A stretch of 64,000 bases of DNA. It comes from Sphingomonas sp. SCN 67-18 (GTDB lineage: Bacteria > Pseudomonadota > Alphaproteobacteria > Sphingomonadales > Sphingomonadaceae). Shown piece by piece: positions 45,821 through 57,981 of the stretch (position 1 is its first letter; the number at the start of each line of letters is the position of its first letter). The translations under genes were made by a program, and so were the position numbers. The stretch spans positions 1-64,000 of the forward strand of contig NZ_MEFG01000026.1 in NCBI RefSeq assembly GCF_001724715.1, given 5' to 3'. The notes beneath the pieces are model-generated. The model made no database searches and was not told the origin of the DNA. It saw only the letters and a program-made list of their open reading frames with translations.

Positions 45821-48238
45821 ATGATCGCGCCGCCTGCCCTGCCGGAACCGATTCAGCGCTGGTTCGCCGGCAAGGGTTGGGCGGTCCGCCGGCACCAGCA
45901 GGAGATGCTGGCGGCGGCGCGGGCGGGGCGCCATGCCCTGCTGGTCGCGCCGACGGGTTCGGGCAAGACGCTGGCGGGTTTCCTCCCCAGCCTTGCCGAT
46001 CTCGTCGCCAACCCGACCGACCGGCTGCACACGCTCTATATCTCGCCGCTGAAGGCGTTGGCGGTGGACGTGCAGCGCAACCTGATCGGCCCGATTGCGG
46101 AAATGGGGCTGGATATCCGCGTCGAGACGCGCAGCGGCGATACCCCTTCGGATCGCAAGGCGCGGCAGCGCGCGCGGCCGCCCCAGATGCTGCTGACCAC
46201 GCCGGAAAGCCTCAGCCTGCTGATCTCCTATCCGGACAGCGTCGCGCTGTTCGCGCATCTCGACACGGTGGTGATCGACGAAGTCCACGCCTTCGCCACG
46301 CAAAAGCGTGGCGACCTGCTCAGTTTGACGCTGGCGCGGCTGCAGGCGATCGCGCCGGGGCTGCGCCGGGTCGCGCTGTCCGCCACGGTGGCGGACCCGG
46401 ACGGATATCGCGCCTGGCTGGCGCCCCATGGCGATATCGGCAGCGTGGCGCTGGTCCGGGGCGATCCCGGCGCGGACCCGGATATCTCCATCCTGCTGCC
46501 GGAAGGCCCGGTGCCCTGGTCCGGCCATTCCGGCCGCTACGCCGCGGAACAGGTGATGGCGGAAATCGAGACGCACGGCACCACGCTGGTCTTCTGTAAC
46601 ACGCGCAGCCTGGCCGAGCTGATCTTCCAGGATTTGTGGAAGGTGAACAGCCTCCAGCTGCCCATCGGCATCCATCACGGCTCGCTCTCGCGCGAGGCGC
46701 GGCGCAAGGTGGAGGCGGCGATGGCCGACAACCGGCTGCGCGGCCTGGTGTGCACCGCCTCGCTCGATCTCGGGGTCGACTGGGGCAATGTCGATTGCGT
46801 CGTCCAGATGGGCGCGCCCAAGGGGTCGTCGCGGCTGCTCCAGCGCATCGGCCGCGCCAATCACCGGCTCGACGAGCCTTCGGAGGCTGTGCTGGTTCCC
46901 GGCAACCGCTTCGAATATCTGGAGGCGCGCGCGGCGCTGGACGCGGTGCAGGCGGGCGAGCTGGACGCCGACATCTTCCGCCCCGGCGGGCTGGACGTGC
47001 TGGCCCAGCACATCATGGCCTGCGCCTGCGCGGCGCCGTTCGAACGCGACGCGCTGCTGGATGAAGTCCGCTCCGCCACGCCCTACAGCGCGCTCGGCGA
47101 TGCGCTGTTCGATCGGGTGTTGGGGTTCATCGAATCCGGCGGCTATGCGCTGAAGGCCTATGACCGGTTCAGGCGGCTGACCCGCGACGGAGACGGGCGC
47201 TGGCGGGTCAGCCATCCCCGTTTCGTGGCGCAACACCGGCTGAACGCCGGGATCATCGTCGATGCGACCACGCTGGCGGTGCGCTTTCGCAACGGCCGCA
47301 AGCTGGGCACGGTGGAGGAATATTTCGCCTCCACGCTCAGCCCGGGCGACAGCTTCTTCTTCGCCGGGCTGACGCTGGAGGTGGAGCGGATCGATGTATC
47401 AGACCTGATCGTGCGGGCCAGCCGGCGGCCCGCGCGGGTGCCCACCTATGGCGGGTCGCGGATGCCGCTGTCGACCAACCTGGCGGAGCGGGTGCGCGGG
47501 CTGCTCAACGACCGGGCGGGCTGGGCGCGCTTCCCCGACGATGTGCAGGACTGGCTGCGGATGCAGGACCGGCGCTCCGCCCTGCCGCGCCCCGGGCAAT
47601 TGCTGGTCGAAACCTTCCCGCGCGACGGGCGGCACTATCTCGTCGCCTACAGCTTCGAGGGCTGGAACGCCCACCAGTCGCTCGGCATGCTCATCACCCG
47701 GCGCATGGAGACGCAGGGGCTGAAACCCGTCGGCTTCGTCGCCAGCGATTATGCGCTGGCCGTGTTCGGGCTGGAACCGGTCACAGATCCCGCCGCGCTC
47801 TTCTCGCCCGACATATTGGAGGATGAATTCGTCCAGTGGGTCCAGCAGTCCCACCTGCTGAAACGCGCCTTCCGCGAAGTGGCGGTGATCGGCGGGCTGG
47901 TGGAACGGCAGATCCCCGGCAAGCGCAAGACCGGGCGGCAGGTCACCTTTTCCACCGACCTCATCTATGACGTGCTGCGCCGCTATGAGCCCGATCATCT
48001 GCTGATGGACGCCGCCTGGGCAGACGCGCGGGCGCGGATGACCGATATCGGCCGGCTCGCCGACCTGCTCGACCGGGCGGTGGGCACCATGCTGCACGTC
48101 AGGCTGGACCGGGTCAGCCCGCTCGCCGTGCCGGTGCTGGTGCTGATCGGCCGGGAACGGGTTTCGGAAGGCTCGGCGGACGAGGCGCTGCTCATCGAGG
48201 CGGAGACGCTGGCGGCAGAGGCGATGCGGCCGGATTGA
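45821..48238 (+). CDS. lhr: Lhr-Core-type DEXH helicase (ligase-associated)
   Basis: An 805-aa superfamily 2 helicase. Motif I APTGSGKTLAGFL is near residue 44, motif II VIDEVHAFATQ near 152, motif III ALSATVAD, and the C-terminal RecA lobe has CTASLDLGVDWGNVD and QRIGRANHR. The remaining ~400 residues form the winged-helix and Lhr-Core domains. It is a 3'-5' ATP-dependent translocase by homology. The 805-aa length is the Core form, without the ~700-aa C-terminal part of E. coli Lhr. ATG at 45821 is chosen; it is divergent from the membrane-protein gene. Confidence 0.92.
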   Translation: MIAPPALPEPIQRWFAGKGWAVRRHQQEMLAAARAGRHALLVAPTGSGKTLAGFLPSLADLVANPTDRLHTLYISPLKALAVDVQRNLIGPIAEMGLDIRVETRSGDTPSDRKARQRARPPQMLLTTPESLSLLISYPDSVALFAHLDTVVIDEVHAFATQKRGDLLSLTLARLQAIAPGLRRVALSATVADPDGYRAWLAPHGDIGSVALVRGDPGADPDISILLPEGPVPWSGHSGRYAAEQVMAEIETHGTTLVFCNTRSLAELIFQDLWKVNSLQLPIGIHHGSLSREARRKVEAAMADNRLRGLVCTASLDLGVDWGNVDCVVQMGAPKGSSRLLQRIGRANHRLDEPSEAVLVPGNRFEYLEARAALDAVQAGELDADIFRPGGLDVLAQHIMACACAAPFERDALLDEVRSATPYSALGDALFDRVLGFIESGGYALKAYDRFRRLTRDGDGRWRVSHPRFVAQHRLNAGIIVDATTLAVRFRNGRKLGTVEEYFASTLSPGDSFFFAGLTLEVERIDVSDLIVRASRRPARVPTYGGSRMPLSTNLAERVRGLLNDRAGWARFPDDVQDWLRMQDRRSALPRPGQLLVETFPRDGRHYLVAYSFEGWNAHQSLGMLITRRMETQGLKPVGFVASDYALAVFGLEPVTDPAALFSPDILEDEFVQWVQQSHLLKRAFREVAVIGGLVERQIPGKRKTGRQVTFSTDLIYDVLRRYEPDHLLMDAAWADARARMTDIGRLADLLDRAVGTMLHVRLDRVSPLAVPVLVLIGRERVSEGSADEALLIEAETLAAEAMRPD

Positions 48239-48317
48239 AGCGCGACGAAGCGATCTTGCGAAGCGCATGAAACAGGCGTAATTTTCGAACTCCCGGCCCT
48301 TCGCAAAGGAGGCTGTC

Positions 48318-49289
48318 GTGATCGCTTCGTCCTGTCGCAAGCTTTTTGCCGCCGGTATCCTCATCGCCTTCGCCTGCGTGCCGATGGAGGCCGTGGCCGC
48401 GCCGCTGCTGTCGGTGACGCCCCCGGCGGCCGATCCCGCGGTGAACACATTGCTGCTGGGCGAGGACAAATCGGATCGGATGACGGTGCCCGTCACCATC
48501 GGCGGGCGCGGGCCGTACAGCTTCATCGTCGATACCGGGTCGGAACGCACGGTGATATCGTCGGAACTGGCCGAAATTCTCGATCTCGACCATGGCGGCG
48601 TCGTGAAGGTCCACAGCCTGACCGGCCAGGGGGAGACGCCGAGCGTCATCATCCCCAGCCTGCGCGTCAGCGATATCGAGACCCAATCCATCCGCGCGCC
48701 GACATTGGCCCGCGCCCATCTCGGCGCGACCGGCATATTGGGGCTGGACAGCCTGCGCTCGCGCCAGCTGCTGTTCGATTTCCGGCGCGGCACCATTTCC
48801 TTCGCCAGGGGTGTCGATGCGCGCGACCGCAACGATCCCGACGTCATCGTCGTGCGCGCACGTACCAAAAAGGGCCGCATGGTGCTGGGCGATGCCCGCA
48901 TCAACGGCCGCCGGGTTACGGTGATCCTCGATACCGGCGCGCAGATCAGCATCGGCAACGAGGCGCTGCGCCGTCAATTGTCCACCCAGCCGCGCACCTT
49001 CCACCCGGTCGGCAAGGTCGACGTGTTCAGCGTGCTCGGCGACAGGGTGAATATCGATTATGCACAGGTCCGCCGCATGGAGATCGGTCCGCTCAACATC
49101 GGCAACATGCTGATCGCCTTTTCGGACCTTCCGGCCTTCGACAAATTCGACGTCAGCGATCGTCCCGCCTTGCTGCTCGGCATGGATGTGATGCGGATGT
49201 TCGAGCGGGTTTCGATCGATTTTGAAAACCGCATACTGCGCTTCATCCCGCTCGATGAGGATCGCGGGTTCAGCGTGCGGCTCACCTGA
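48318..49289 (+). CDS. secreted retropepsin-like aspartic protease with two DTG sites
   Basis: A 323-aa protein with signal peptide (GTG start; cleaved near AVAAP at residue ~27). Two aspartic-protease half-sites occur in one chain: IVDTGSERTVISSEL (~residue 73) and ILDTGAQISIGNEAL (~210), each followed by the LGLDSLRS / LLGMDVMR psi-loop segment. So a single chain may form the pepsin-like two-lobed active site. The protein is predicted periplasmic. It lies between the Lhr helicase and pdeM, 80 bp after the former, on the same strand. A functional link to DNA repair is doubtful because the protein is exported. Confidence 0.85.
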   Translation: MIASSCRKLFAAGILIAFACVPMEAVAAPLLSVTPPAADPAVNTLLLGEDKSDRMTVPVTIGGRGPYSFIVDTGSERTVISSELAEILDLDHGGVVKVHSLTGQGETPSVIIPSLRVSDIETQSIRAPTLARAHLGATGILGLDSLRSRQLLFDFRRGTISFARGVDARDRNDPDVIVVRARTKKGRMVLGDARINGRRVTVILDTGAQISIGNEALRRQLSTQPRTFHPVGKVDVFSVLGDRVNIDYAQVRRMEIGPLNIGNMLIAFSDLPAFDKFDVSDRPALLLGMDVMRMFERVSIDFENRILRFIPLDEDRGFSVRLT

Positions 49290-49340
49290 GGCCGCATCCG
49301 ATGGCTTTTCAGGGCGCGGCTGCAGCCCTATAGCCGGGCC

Positions 49341-50003
49341 ATGGTTCCCTTTTCGTTCGCGCATCACCAGCTGGTCGCCCTGCCGCGCGGCGCGCTTTAC
49401 TGGCCGGCGCGGCGGGCGCTGCTGGTCGCCGACCTGCATCTTGAAAAGGCCAGCTGGTTCGCGCGCTTCGGGCAGATGCTGCCACCTTATGATTCCATCG
49501 CCACGCTGGCCGATCTGGCCGCGCTGCGGGCGGCCACCGATGCGCGCGAAATCTGGTGCCTTGGAGACAGTTTCCACGATGCGGCGGGCAGCGCGCGCCT
49601 GCCGGCGGATGCGCGCGCGCTGCTGCGGGGGCTGACCGCGGCGACCCGATTCAGCTGGATCGCCGGCAATCACGATGCCGGGCTGGGCGATCCGTGCGGC
49701 GGCGCGGTAGTGGCGGAAGCCGAAGTGGATGGGCTGGTGCTGCGCCATGAGGCCGATCCGGCCGATCCGCGCCCGGAGCTGTCCGGGCACTTCCACCCAA
49801 AGTTGCGGGTGACGCTGAAGGGGCGGAGCATGGCGCGCCGCTGTTTCGTGGCGACGCGGACCAAGCTGATCCTGCCGGCCTTCGGTGCGCTGACCGGCGG
49901 GCTCGACGCCGGCCATCCCGAGATCGTCCGCGCGGTCGGCGTGGGCGCGGAGGCGCTGGTCGCGCTGGATGACCGGCTGCTGCGCTTTCCCGTCGCCGCC
50001 TGA
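49341..50003 (+). CDS. pdeM: ligase-associated DNA damage response phosphoesterase
   Basis: A 220-aa calcineurin-type metallophosphoesterase with all motifs: LLVADLHLEKAS (DxH), WCLGDSFHD (GDxxxD), IAGNHD (GNHD), LRHEADP and LSGHFHPK. In Pseudomonas putida the MPE of this cluster is a manganese-dependent DNA nuclease. It lies downstream of lhr but separated by the retropepsin gene. ATG at 49341 matches the usual start. Confidence 0.92.
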   Translation: MVPFSFAHHQLVALPRGALYWPARRALLVADLHLEKASWFARFGQMLPPYDSIATLADLAALRAATDAREIWCLGDSFHDAAGSARLPADARALLRGLTAATRFSWIAGNHDAGLGDPCGGAVVAEAEVDGLVLRHEADPADPRPELSGHFHPKLRVTLKGRSMARRCFVATRTKLILPAFGALTGGLDAGHPEIVRAVGVGAEALVALDDRLLRFPVAA

Positions 50004-50008
50004 TCGGG

Positions 50009-50155
50009 TCAGATCAGGGTGGCGTAGGCCGCCTGGATCTTCGTCACCAGCACGTCCGTGCGCGCGCCCGGCTGCAACGCCAGGATCGCGACCGCGCCGA
50101 TGATGAATCCGCCCATGAAATTGCGGAACAGGTCTGAGCGCAGCAGGGTGCGCAT
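50009..50155 (-). CDS. 48-aa putative membrane peptide
   Basis: A short frame, MRTLLRSDLFRNFMGGFIIG then AVAILALQPGARTD and VLVTKIQAAYATLI, with a single hydrophobic segment (residues ~14-28). GAGGA lies about 8 bp upstream of the ATG. It faces pdeM with 5 bp between stops. I do not recognise it. The good ribosome site and clean N-in basic start suggest it is real, but only conservation would prove it. Confidence 0.5.
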   Translation of the reverse strand: MRTLLRSDLFRNFMGGFIIGAVAILALQPGARTDVLVTKIQAAYATLI

Positions 50156-50302
50156 GGCATCGTCCTCATTCTCGTCTTGCGCCGTCACGCATCGAGCGGT
50201 CCGGCGACTCGTCCGTGCCGGATTTTTGCTGTCCTTGCAGTGAACGGCGACACAGCGCCACGCCGTCCGTCGACGGGCAGGCGGGGCCGATCGAATTCCC
50301 GC

Positions 50303-53300
<2,998 letters not shown>

Positions 53301-53399
53301 TGCGCGCCCCTAATGGCAGCGCCCGGCCGGGCTTGCCAGTGGCGATGGCGCGGCGCATGGATTCCCCGCAGCCGGACGATATCGGCAAGGGGAGAATGC

Positions 53400-54779
53400 A
53401 TGGTTGCCAGCAGCTTCGATCTGTTCAAGATCGGCGTCGGTCCATCGAGTTCGCACACCATGGGGCCAATGACCGCCGCCGCGGATTTCGCCGCGCGGCT
53501 GGATGCTTTCGGGGTGCTCGACCGGGTCGAGCGCGTCGATGCGGCGCTGTACGGGTCGCTGGCGCTGACCGGCAAGGGCCACGCCAGCGACCGCGCCGTG
53601 CTGCTGGGGTTGAGTGGGGAGCGCCCGGCGACGATAGACCCGGACGCCGCCGAACGCATCGTCGCCGCCATCCGTGAGAGCGGCCGGCTGATGCTGGGCG
53701 GCGTCCATGCCATCGGCTTCGTCGAGGATCGCGACCTGCGCTTCCTGCAGCGCGAGCGGCTGGACTTCCATTCCAACGCCGTCACCTTCTCCGCCTTCGC
53801 CGCCGACGGCGCCGGGCTGGACCGGCGGACTTATTATTCGGTGGGCGGCGGCGCGGTGCTGGATGAGGATGCCATCGGCCGCAACGCTCCCCCCGAAGGC
53901 GGCTGGGACGTGCCGCACAATTTTCGCTCGGGCGCGGAGCTGCTCGCCATGGCGGCGGAAAGCGGCAAGAGCATCGCCGATCTGATGCGCGAAAATGAGG
54001 AAGCAGCACTTTCGCCGGAGGCGGTGTCCGCGCAGCTCCGCGCCATCCGCGACGCGATGGCCGCCTGCATCGATCGCGGCATGGCGGTGGGCGGCATCCT
54101 GCCCGGCGGGCTGAACGTCAAGCGGCGCGCCCCGGTCATCCTGCGCACGCTGATCGACCGGCAGGAACGGGCGCTCAGCGATCCGCTAACCGTGATCGAC
54201 TGGGTGAATCTGTGGGCGCTGGCGGTCAATGAGGAGAATGCGGCGGGCGGCAAGGTGGTCACCGCGCCCACCAACGGCGCGGCCGGCATCGTTCCCGCCG
54301 TGCTGCGCTATTATGAGCGTTTCTCGCCCAAGGCTTGCCCGGAAGGGGTGGAGGCCTATCTGCTCACCGCCGCCGCCATCGGCTCGCTGTTCAAGGAAAA
54401 CGCCTCTATCTCCGGCGCGGAAGTGGGTTGCCAGGGGGAAGTGGGCGTCGCCTGCTCGATGGCCGCCGCCGGGCTGGCCGCGGCGCTCGGCGCCACGCCG
54501 ATGCAGATCGAGAATGCCGCCGAAATCGGCATGGAGCATAATCTGGGGCTGACCTGCGATCCGGTGGGCGGGCTGGTGCAGGTGCCCTGCATCGAACGCA
54601 ACGCCGTGGGGTCGATCAAGGCGATCGAAGCCGCCCGCCTCGCCATGCTGGGCGACGGCACCCACCGGGTCAGCCTGGACCAGGTGATCGAAACCATGCG
54701 CAAGACCGGCCTCGACATGGGCGAGAAATATAAGGAAACCGCGCTGGGCGGCCTGGCGGTCAACGTGGTGGAGTGTTGA
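53400..54779 (+). CDS. sdaA: L-serine ammonia-lyase (iron-sulfur dependent)
   Basis: A 459-aa single-chain serine dehydratase converting serine to pyruvate and ammonia. The start [20 protein letters not shown] is highly conserved; the [4Fe-4S] cysteines are expected in [29 protein letters not shown] and [18 protein letters not shown]. The beta (N-terminal) and alpha (C-terminal) domains are both present. ATG at 53400 follows GGGGAG. A hairpin follows the stop. Confidence 0.93.
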   Translation: MVASSFDLFKIGVGPSSSHTMGPMTAAADFAARLDAFGVLDRVERVDAALYGSLALTGKGHASDRAVLLGLSGERPATIDPDAAERIVAAIRESGRLMLGGVHAIGFVEDRDLRFLQRERLDFHSNAVTFSAFAADGAGLDRRTYYSVGGGAVLDEDAIGRNAPPEGGWDVPHNFRSGAELLAMAAESGKSIADLMRENEEAALSPEAVSAQLRAIRDAMAACIDRGMAVGGILPGGLNVKRRAPVILRTLIDRQERALSDPLTVIDWVNLWALAVNEENAAGGKVVTAPTNGAAGIVPAVLRYYERFSPKACPEGVEAYLLTAAAIGSLFKENASISGAEVGCQGEVGVACSMAAAGLAAALGATPMQIENAAEIGMEHNLGLTCDPVGGLVQVPCIERNAVGSIKAIEAARLAMLGDGTHRVSLDQVIETMRKTGLDMGEKYKETALGGLAVNVVEC

Positions 54780-54798
54780 GGGGGAACGCATCGCATTA

Positions 54799-54818
54799 AG
54801 CCCTCTCCCGCGAGGGCT
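54799..54818 (+). terminator. possible hairpin terminator after sdaA
   Basis: AGCCCTC (54799-54805) pairs with GAGGGCT (54812-54818) around a six-base loop, 20 bp after the sdaA stop. No U-run follows, so termination would be weak. Confidence 0.4.
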
Positions 54819-54840
54819 GAGTTGGGTAGCTGTGCGGTGG

Positions 54841-55059
54841 TTAGCGAACCTTTTTATAAGCTAAAAATAAGAGGTAAATCACAGGGCTATAAAGAATGGC
54901 CATCCAGATTAGCTGGGATATGAAACTGCTTATCGTGGTCGTTGTGTGAGGGATGTATTCCAGGTAAAAGGGAGGAGGTCCCCAAGCGCCGAGAAAAAGA
55001 GCGCAAAATAGACTGAGAATAACAAGCGCAATGAGGGTTATGGATTTTATTATCATCAT
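54841..55059 (-). CDS. small AT-rich membrane protein, unknown
   Basis: About 72 residues with two membrane helices (residues ~3-25, SITLIALVILSLFCALFLGA, and ~48-68, LIWMAILYSPVIYLLFLAY) and a loop between them, ending YKKVR. Base composition is near half GC, far below neighbours, suggesting recent acquisition. AAGGAG (55070-55065) precedes ATGs at 55059 and 55056; a GTG at 55065 overlaps the ribosome site and is less likely. It resembles an orphan immunity or toxin-antitoxin-type membrane protein only in size. Confidence 0.55.
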   Translation of the reverse strand: MMIIKSITLIALVILSLFCALFLGAWGPPPFYLEYIPHTTTTISSFISQLIWMAILYSPVIYLLFLAYKKVR

Positions 55060-55139
55060 CCACACTCCTTCTATTGGACGACATCTATCTTTCTTGATGT
55101 TGAGCTATGTTGAAAATTTTATGCCTCGCAGGTGATTGA

Positions 55140-55277
55140 TGGAATTTTTGGCTTTCGCCAGATTCAATATCGCATTCATCGGTTATGTTGGTGGAGGAAC
55201 GCGGCGGCACCTACAATTATCATCCCAAAGATCCTCAAATCAGCACGATAGCCTTTTGCGGCGTTGAAGATAGGTGA
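55140..55277 (+). other. possible gene remnant in the AT-rich island
   Basis: A 45-codon open stretch ending at TGA 55275-55277, with ATG at 55185 (MLVEERGGTYNYHPKDPQ, then ISTIAFCGVEDR). The composition suits a protein C terminus, but no start signal is convincing and I recognise no family. It may be the tail of a degraded foreign gene. The rest of the gap up to 55360 shows no feature. Confidence 0.2.
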
Positions 55278-55360
55278 TTCTCCGCCTTGGGTGCGGGCGG
55301 TTCGGCAGGACACTTACCCCGCCGCTTGCATCGCGCCCCTTGCGCCGCCATGTCCGGGGC

Positions 55361-56023
55361 ATGACGAGCCATCCGATGAAGGCGACGATCGTTCCGGTCA
55401 CGCCGCTTCAGCAGAATTGCACGCTGCTCTGGTGCACCGCCACCAACAAGGGCGCGTTCGTCGATCCTGGGGGCGATCTGCCCCGGCTGAAGGCGGCCGC
55501 CGCGCAGGCGGGGGTGGAGATCGAGAAGATCCTCGTCACCCACGGCCATATCGATCATTGCGGCGAGGCGGGGACGTTGGCGAAGGAGCTGGGCGTGCCG
55601 ATCGAGGGGCCGCACGAGGCCGACCGCTTCTGGATCTCCCGGCTGGACGATGACGGCCGCACATACGGCATCAACGGCAGGACGTTCGAGCCGGATCGCT
55701 GGCTGCAACATGGCGACACGGTGACGGTGGGCAATCTGGTTTTCGACGTCATCCATTGCCCCGGCCACACGCCCGGCCATGTCGTCTTCCACAATGCCGA
55801 ATCGAAACTGGCGCTGGTCGGCGACGTGCTGTTCCAGGGGTCCATCGGCCGCACCGATTTCCCGATGGGCAATCATCAGGACCTGCTCGATGCGATCACC
55901 GGGCGGCTTTGGCCGCTGGGCGGCGACACCGCCTTCGTGCCCGGCCATGGCCCGATGTCCAATTTCGCGCATGAACGGCGGACGAATCCCTTCGTCAGCG
56001 ATCAGGCGATGGCGGCGGGCTGA
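55361..56023 (+). CDS. MBL-fold hydrolase (glyoxalase II-like)
   Basis: A 220-aa metallo-beta-lactamase-fold enzyme. VTHGHIDHCGEAG is HxHxDH (~residue 65); PGHTPGHVVF, LVGDVLFQGSIGRTD and VPGHGPMSNF give the remaining ligands. The GRTDFPMGNHQDLLDAI segment is characteristic of the YcbL/GloB-like group that hydrolyses S-acyl glutathione or similar thioesters. ATG at 55361 or 55376 (MKATIVPVTPLQQN) is the start; upstream frame is spurious. Confidence 0.9.
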   Translation: MTSHPMKATIVPVTPLQQNCTLLWCTATNKGAFVDPGGDLPRLKAAAAQAGVEIEKILVTHGHIDHCGEAGTLAKELGVPIEGPHEADRFWISRLDDDGRTYGINGRTFEPDRWLQHGDTVTVGNLVFDVIHCPGHTPGHVVFHNAESKLALVGDVLFQGSIGRTDFPMGNHQDLLDAITGRLWPLGGDTAFVPGHGPMSNFAHERRTNPFVSDQAMAAG

Positions 56024-56057
56024 ACGGCTCGGGCAAGGTCGCCCGCCCGCGTCGCTG

Positions 56058-56525
56058 CTATTCCACCGATACCCTGAGCGACGGCATGGTGAAATTGCCG
56101 GCCGTGGTGGAGACAAGCTCGGTCTGCCCGGCCGCGCCGCGCTGCGCCAGATGCGGGATGGCGACGGCATAAAGGCCGAGGCCGAGCAGGATCAGCAGCG
56201 TCGCGCCGATGCCGAATTCGCGCAGGCCGCGCACCCCGTCCATGCCGAAACCATGGGCGATGCGCGCCAGCATGTAGAAGGCGCCCACCGCCCACAACCA
56301 CATGCTGGTGCCGTCCGCCAGCTCGATCAGGCCGATCAGGATCAGCACGAAGGGCGTATATTCGGTGAAATTGGCATGGGCGCGCATCCGCGCGGTCAGC
56401 CGGGCATTGCCCCCGTCGCCGATCGATATCTTCTCGGACATCCGCACCCGGCCGGTGCGGATCGCCAGCCAGATGTTGATCAGCGCCGCCGCGCCCGCCA
56501 TCGTCAACGTGATCGGCAATATCAT
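56058..56525 (-). CDS. MAPEG-family membrane protein
   Basis: A 155-aa protein with four membrane helices. The family motif ARMRAHANFTEYTPFVLILI (~residues 45-64) is clear, followed by MLARIAHGFGM. MAPEG proteins are glutathione-related membrane enzymes; the bacterial ones are mostly uncharacterised. Stands alone, convergent with the MBL gene. The ATG at 56525 (MILPITLTMAGAAAL) fits the first helix; a longer reading crosses the neighbouring promoter region. Confidence 0.88.
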   Translation of the reverse strand: MILPITLTMAGAAALINIWLAIRTGRVRMSEKISIGDGGNARLTARMRAHANFTEYTPFVLILIGLIELADGTSMWLWAVGAFYMLARIAHGFGMDGVRGLREFGIGATLLILLGLGLYAVAIPHLAQRGAAGQTELVSTTAGNFTMPSLRVSVE

Positions 56526-56575
56526 GGCCCTGCTCCCCTTGTGCCGCCAATACAGGTGCCACGACCACAGGATAC

Positions 56576-56603
56576 TTGCAACGGGTGGGAGAATCGCTAT
56601 AGG
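56576..56603 (+). promoter_or_regulatory. probable sigma-70 promoter of rpmF-plsX-fabH-ihfA
   Basis: TTGCAA (56576-56581), 16 bp, then TATAGG (56598-56603). Transcription would begin about 56610, roughly 105 bp ahead of rpmF. It lies in the gap between the divergent MAPEG gene and rpmF. Confidence 0.5.
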
Positions 56604-56716
56604 CCCACACTCGCTTGCGAACAGTCCGGCCGCCATGGTCCGCGGCCAGAAATGGCCGTAGCCAACGGCGGTTTTCCTGTCGCGCATTAGACAGATTCGA
56701 ATGGAGCCGTGCCGCC

Positions 56717-56896
56717 ATGGCAGTGCCAAAGAGAAAAACATCGCCTTCGAAGCGCAACATGCGGCGCAGCCACGATGCGCTGACTCCGGCGGCGTATCAG
56801 GAATGCCCGAATTGCGGCGAGCTGAAGCGCCCGCACAATCTGTGCCCGGCCTGCGGCCACTATAACGGCCGCGAAGTCGTCTCGTCCGAGAGCTGA
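56717..56896 (+). CDS. rpmF: 50S ribosomal protein L32
   Basis: A 59-aa ribosomal protein. [20 protein letters not shown] is the conserved start, and the zinc-ribbon cysteines are in [20 protein letters not shown] (two CxxC). It precedes plsX as in most bacteria. ATG at 56717 is fixed by the N terminus. Confidence 0.97.
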   Translation: MAVPKRKTSPSKRNMRRSHDALTPAAYQECPNCGELKRPHNLCPACGHYNGREVVSSES

Positions 56897-56928
56897 GCAC
56901 GGCTGCGGCCAATAAGGAGGAGCGGCCG

Positions 56929-57981
56929 GTGGGCGTCTCGCCTCGGATCGCAATCGACGCGATGGGCGGAGACGAGGGACTGGCCGTCATGCTTGACGGC
57001 GTCGCTCTCGCCCGCCGCCAGAATGACGGGCTGCGCTTCCTGCTGGTCGGCGACCGCGAACAGATCGAGGCGGGGCTGAAGACCCACCCGAATCTGGCCG
57101 CCGCTTCCGAGATCGTCCACGCGGACGAGGTGATTGGCGGCAACGACAAGCCCAGCCAGGCCATTCGCCGCGCCAGGACCACGTCGATGGGCCTTGCCAT
57201 CGCGGCGGTGAAGGACGGCAGCGCCGACGCGGCGGTTTCCTCCGGCAATACCGGCGCGCTGATGGCGATGGCGAAGATCGCGTTGCGCACCATGAAGGGC
57301 ATCGACCGGCCGGCGCTGGCGGCGCTGCTGCCGACGCTTGGCGACAATGACGTCGTGATGCTCGATCTCGGCGCGAATACCGAGTGCGACAGCGAAAATC
57401 TGGTCCAGTTCGCGGTGATGGGCGCCGCCTATGCGCGCATCGTCATGGCGCTGAAGCGCCCGCGCGTGCGCCTGCTCAACATCGGCGTCGAGGAGCTGAA
57501 GGGCACTGACGAGGTGAAGGAGGCCGCCGCCCAGCTGCGCGCCGCAAAGCCGCTCGCCATGCAGTTCGACGGGTTCATCGAGGCGGACCGGCTGGGCCGG
57601 GGGGAAGCGGACGTGATCGTGTCGGACGGATTCACCGGCAATATCGCGCTGAAATCCATCGAGGGCACCGCGCGCTTCATCACTGATCTGCTGCGCCGCG
57701 CCTTCACCAGCTCGCTGCGCTCCAAGGCCGGGTTCGCGCTGTCGCGGCCGGCCTTCCGCATGCTGAAGGTCCATCTCGATCCCAACAACCATAATGGCGC
57801 GGTCTTCCTGGGCCTGAACGGGATCATCGTGAAAAGCCATGGCGGGGCGGACGCGCAGGGCGTCGCCAACGCGATCGGCGTCGCGGCCAAGCTGGCGCGC
57901 GACGACATCAGCCGGCGGATCGCCGAGGATCTCGAAAATTTCCGGGCGCACACCCGCACCGTCCCGGCGGCGGCGCAATGA
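56929..57981 (+). CDS. plsX: phosphate acyltransferase
   Basis: A 350-aa enzyme making acyl-phosphate from acyl-ACP, first step of phospholipid synthesis. Conserved opening [20 protein letters not shown], then [16 protein letters not shown], and [20 protein letters not shown] at 56929 follows AAGGAGG by 9 bp. Its stop overlaps fabH by four bases. An acidic/soluble peripheral protein. Confidence 0.95.
   Translation: MGVSPRIAIDAMGGDEGLAVMLDGVALARRQNDGLRFLLVGDREQIEAGLKTHPNLAAASEIVHADEVIGGNDKPSQAIRRARTTSMGLAIAAVKDGSADAAVSSGNTGALMAMAKIALRTMKGIDRPALAALLPTLGDNDVVMLDLGANTECDSENLVQFAVMGAAYARIVMALKRPRVRLLNIGVEELKGTDEVKEAAAQLRAAKPLAMQFDGFIEADRLGRGEADVIVSDGFTGNIALKSIEGTARFITDLLRRAFTSSLRSKAGFALSRPAFRMLKVHLDPNNHNGAVFLGLNGIIVKSHGGADAQGVANAIGVAAKLARDDISRRIAEDLENFRAHTRTVPAAAQ

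Noticed and set aside
45299-47236. Upstream extension of the exonuclease frame, antisense to lhr
   Set aside because: The family N terminus (MARLGSWITP) starts at 45298. The extension lies opposite the helicase and has no homology.
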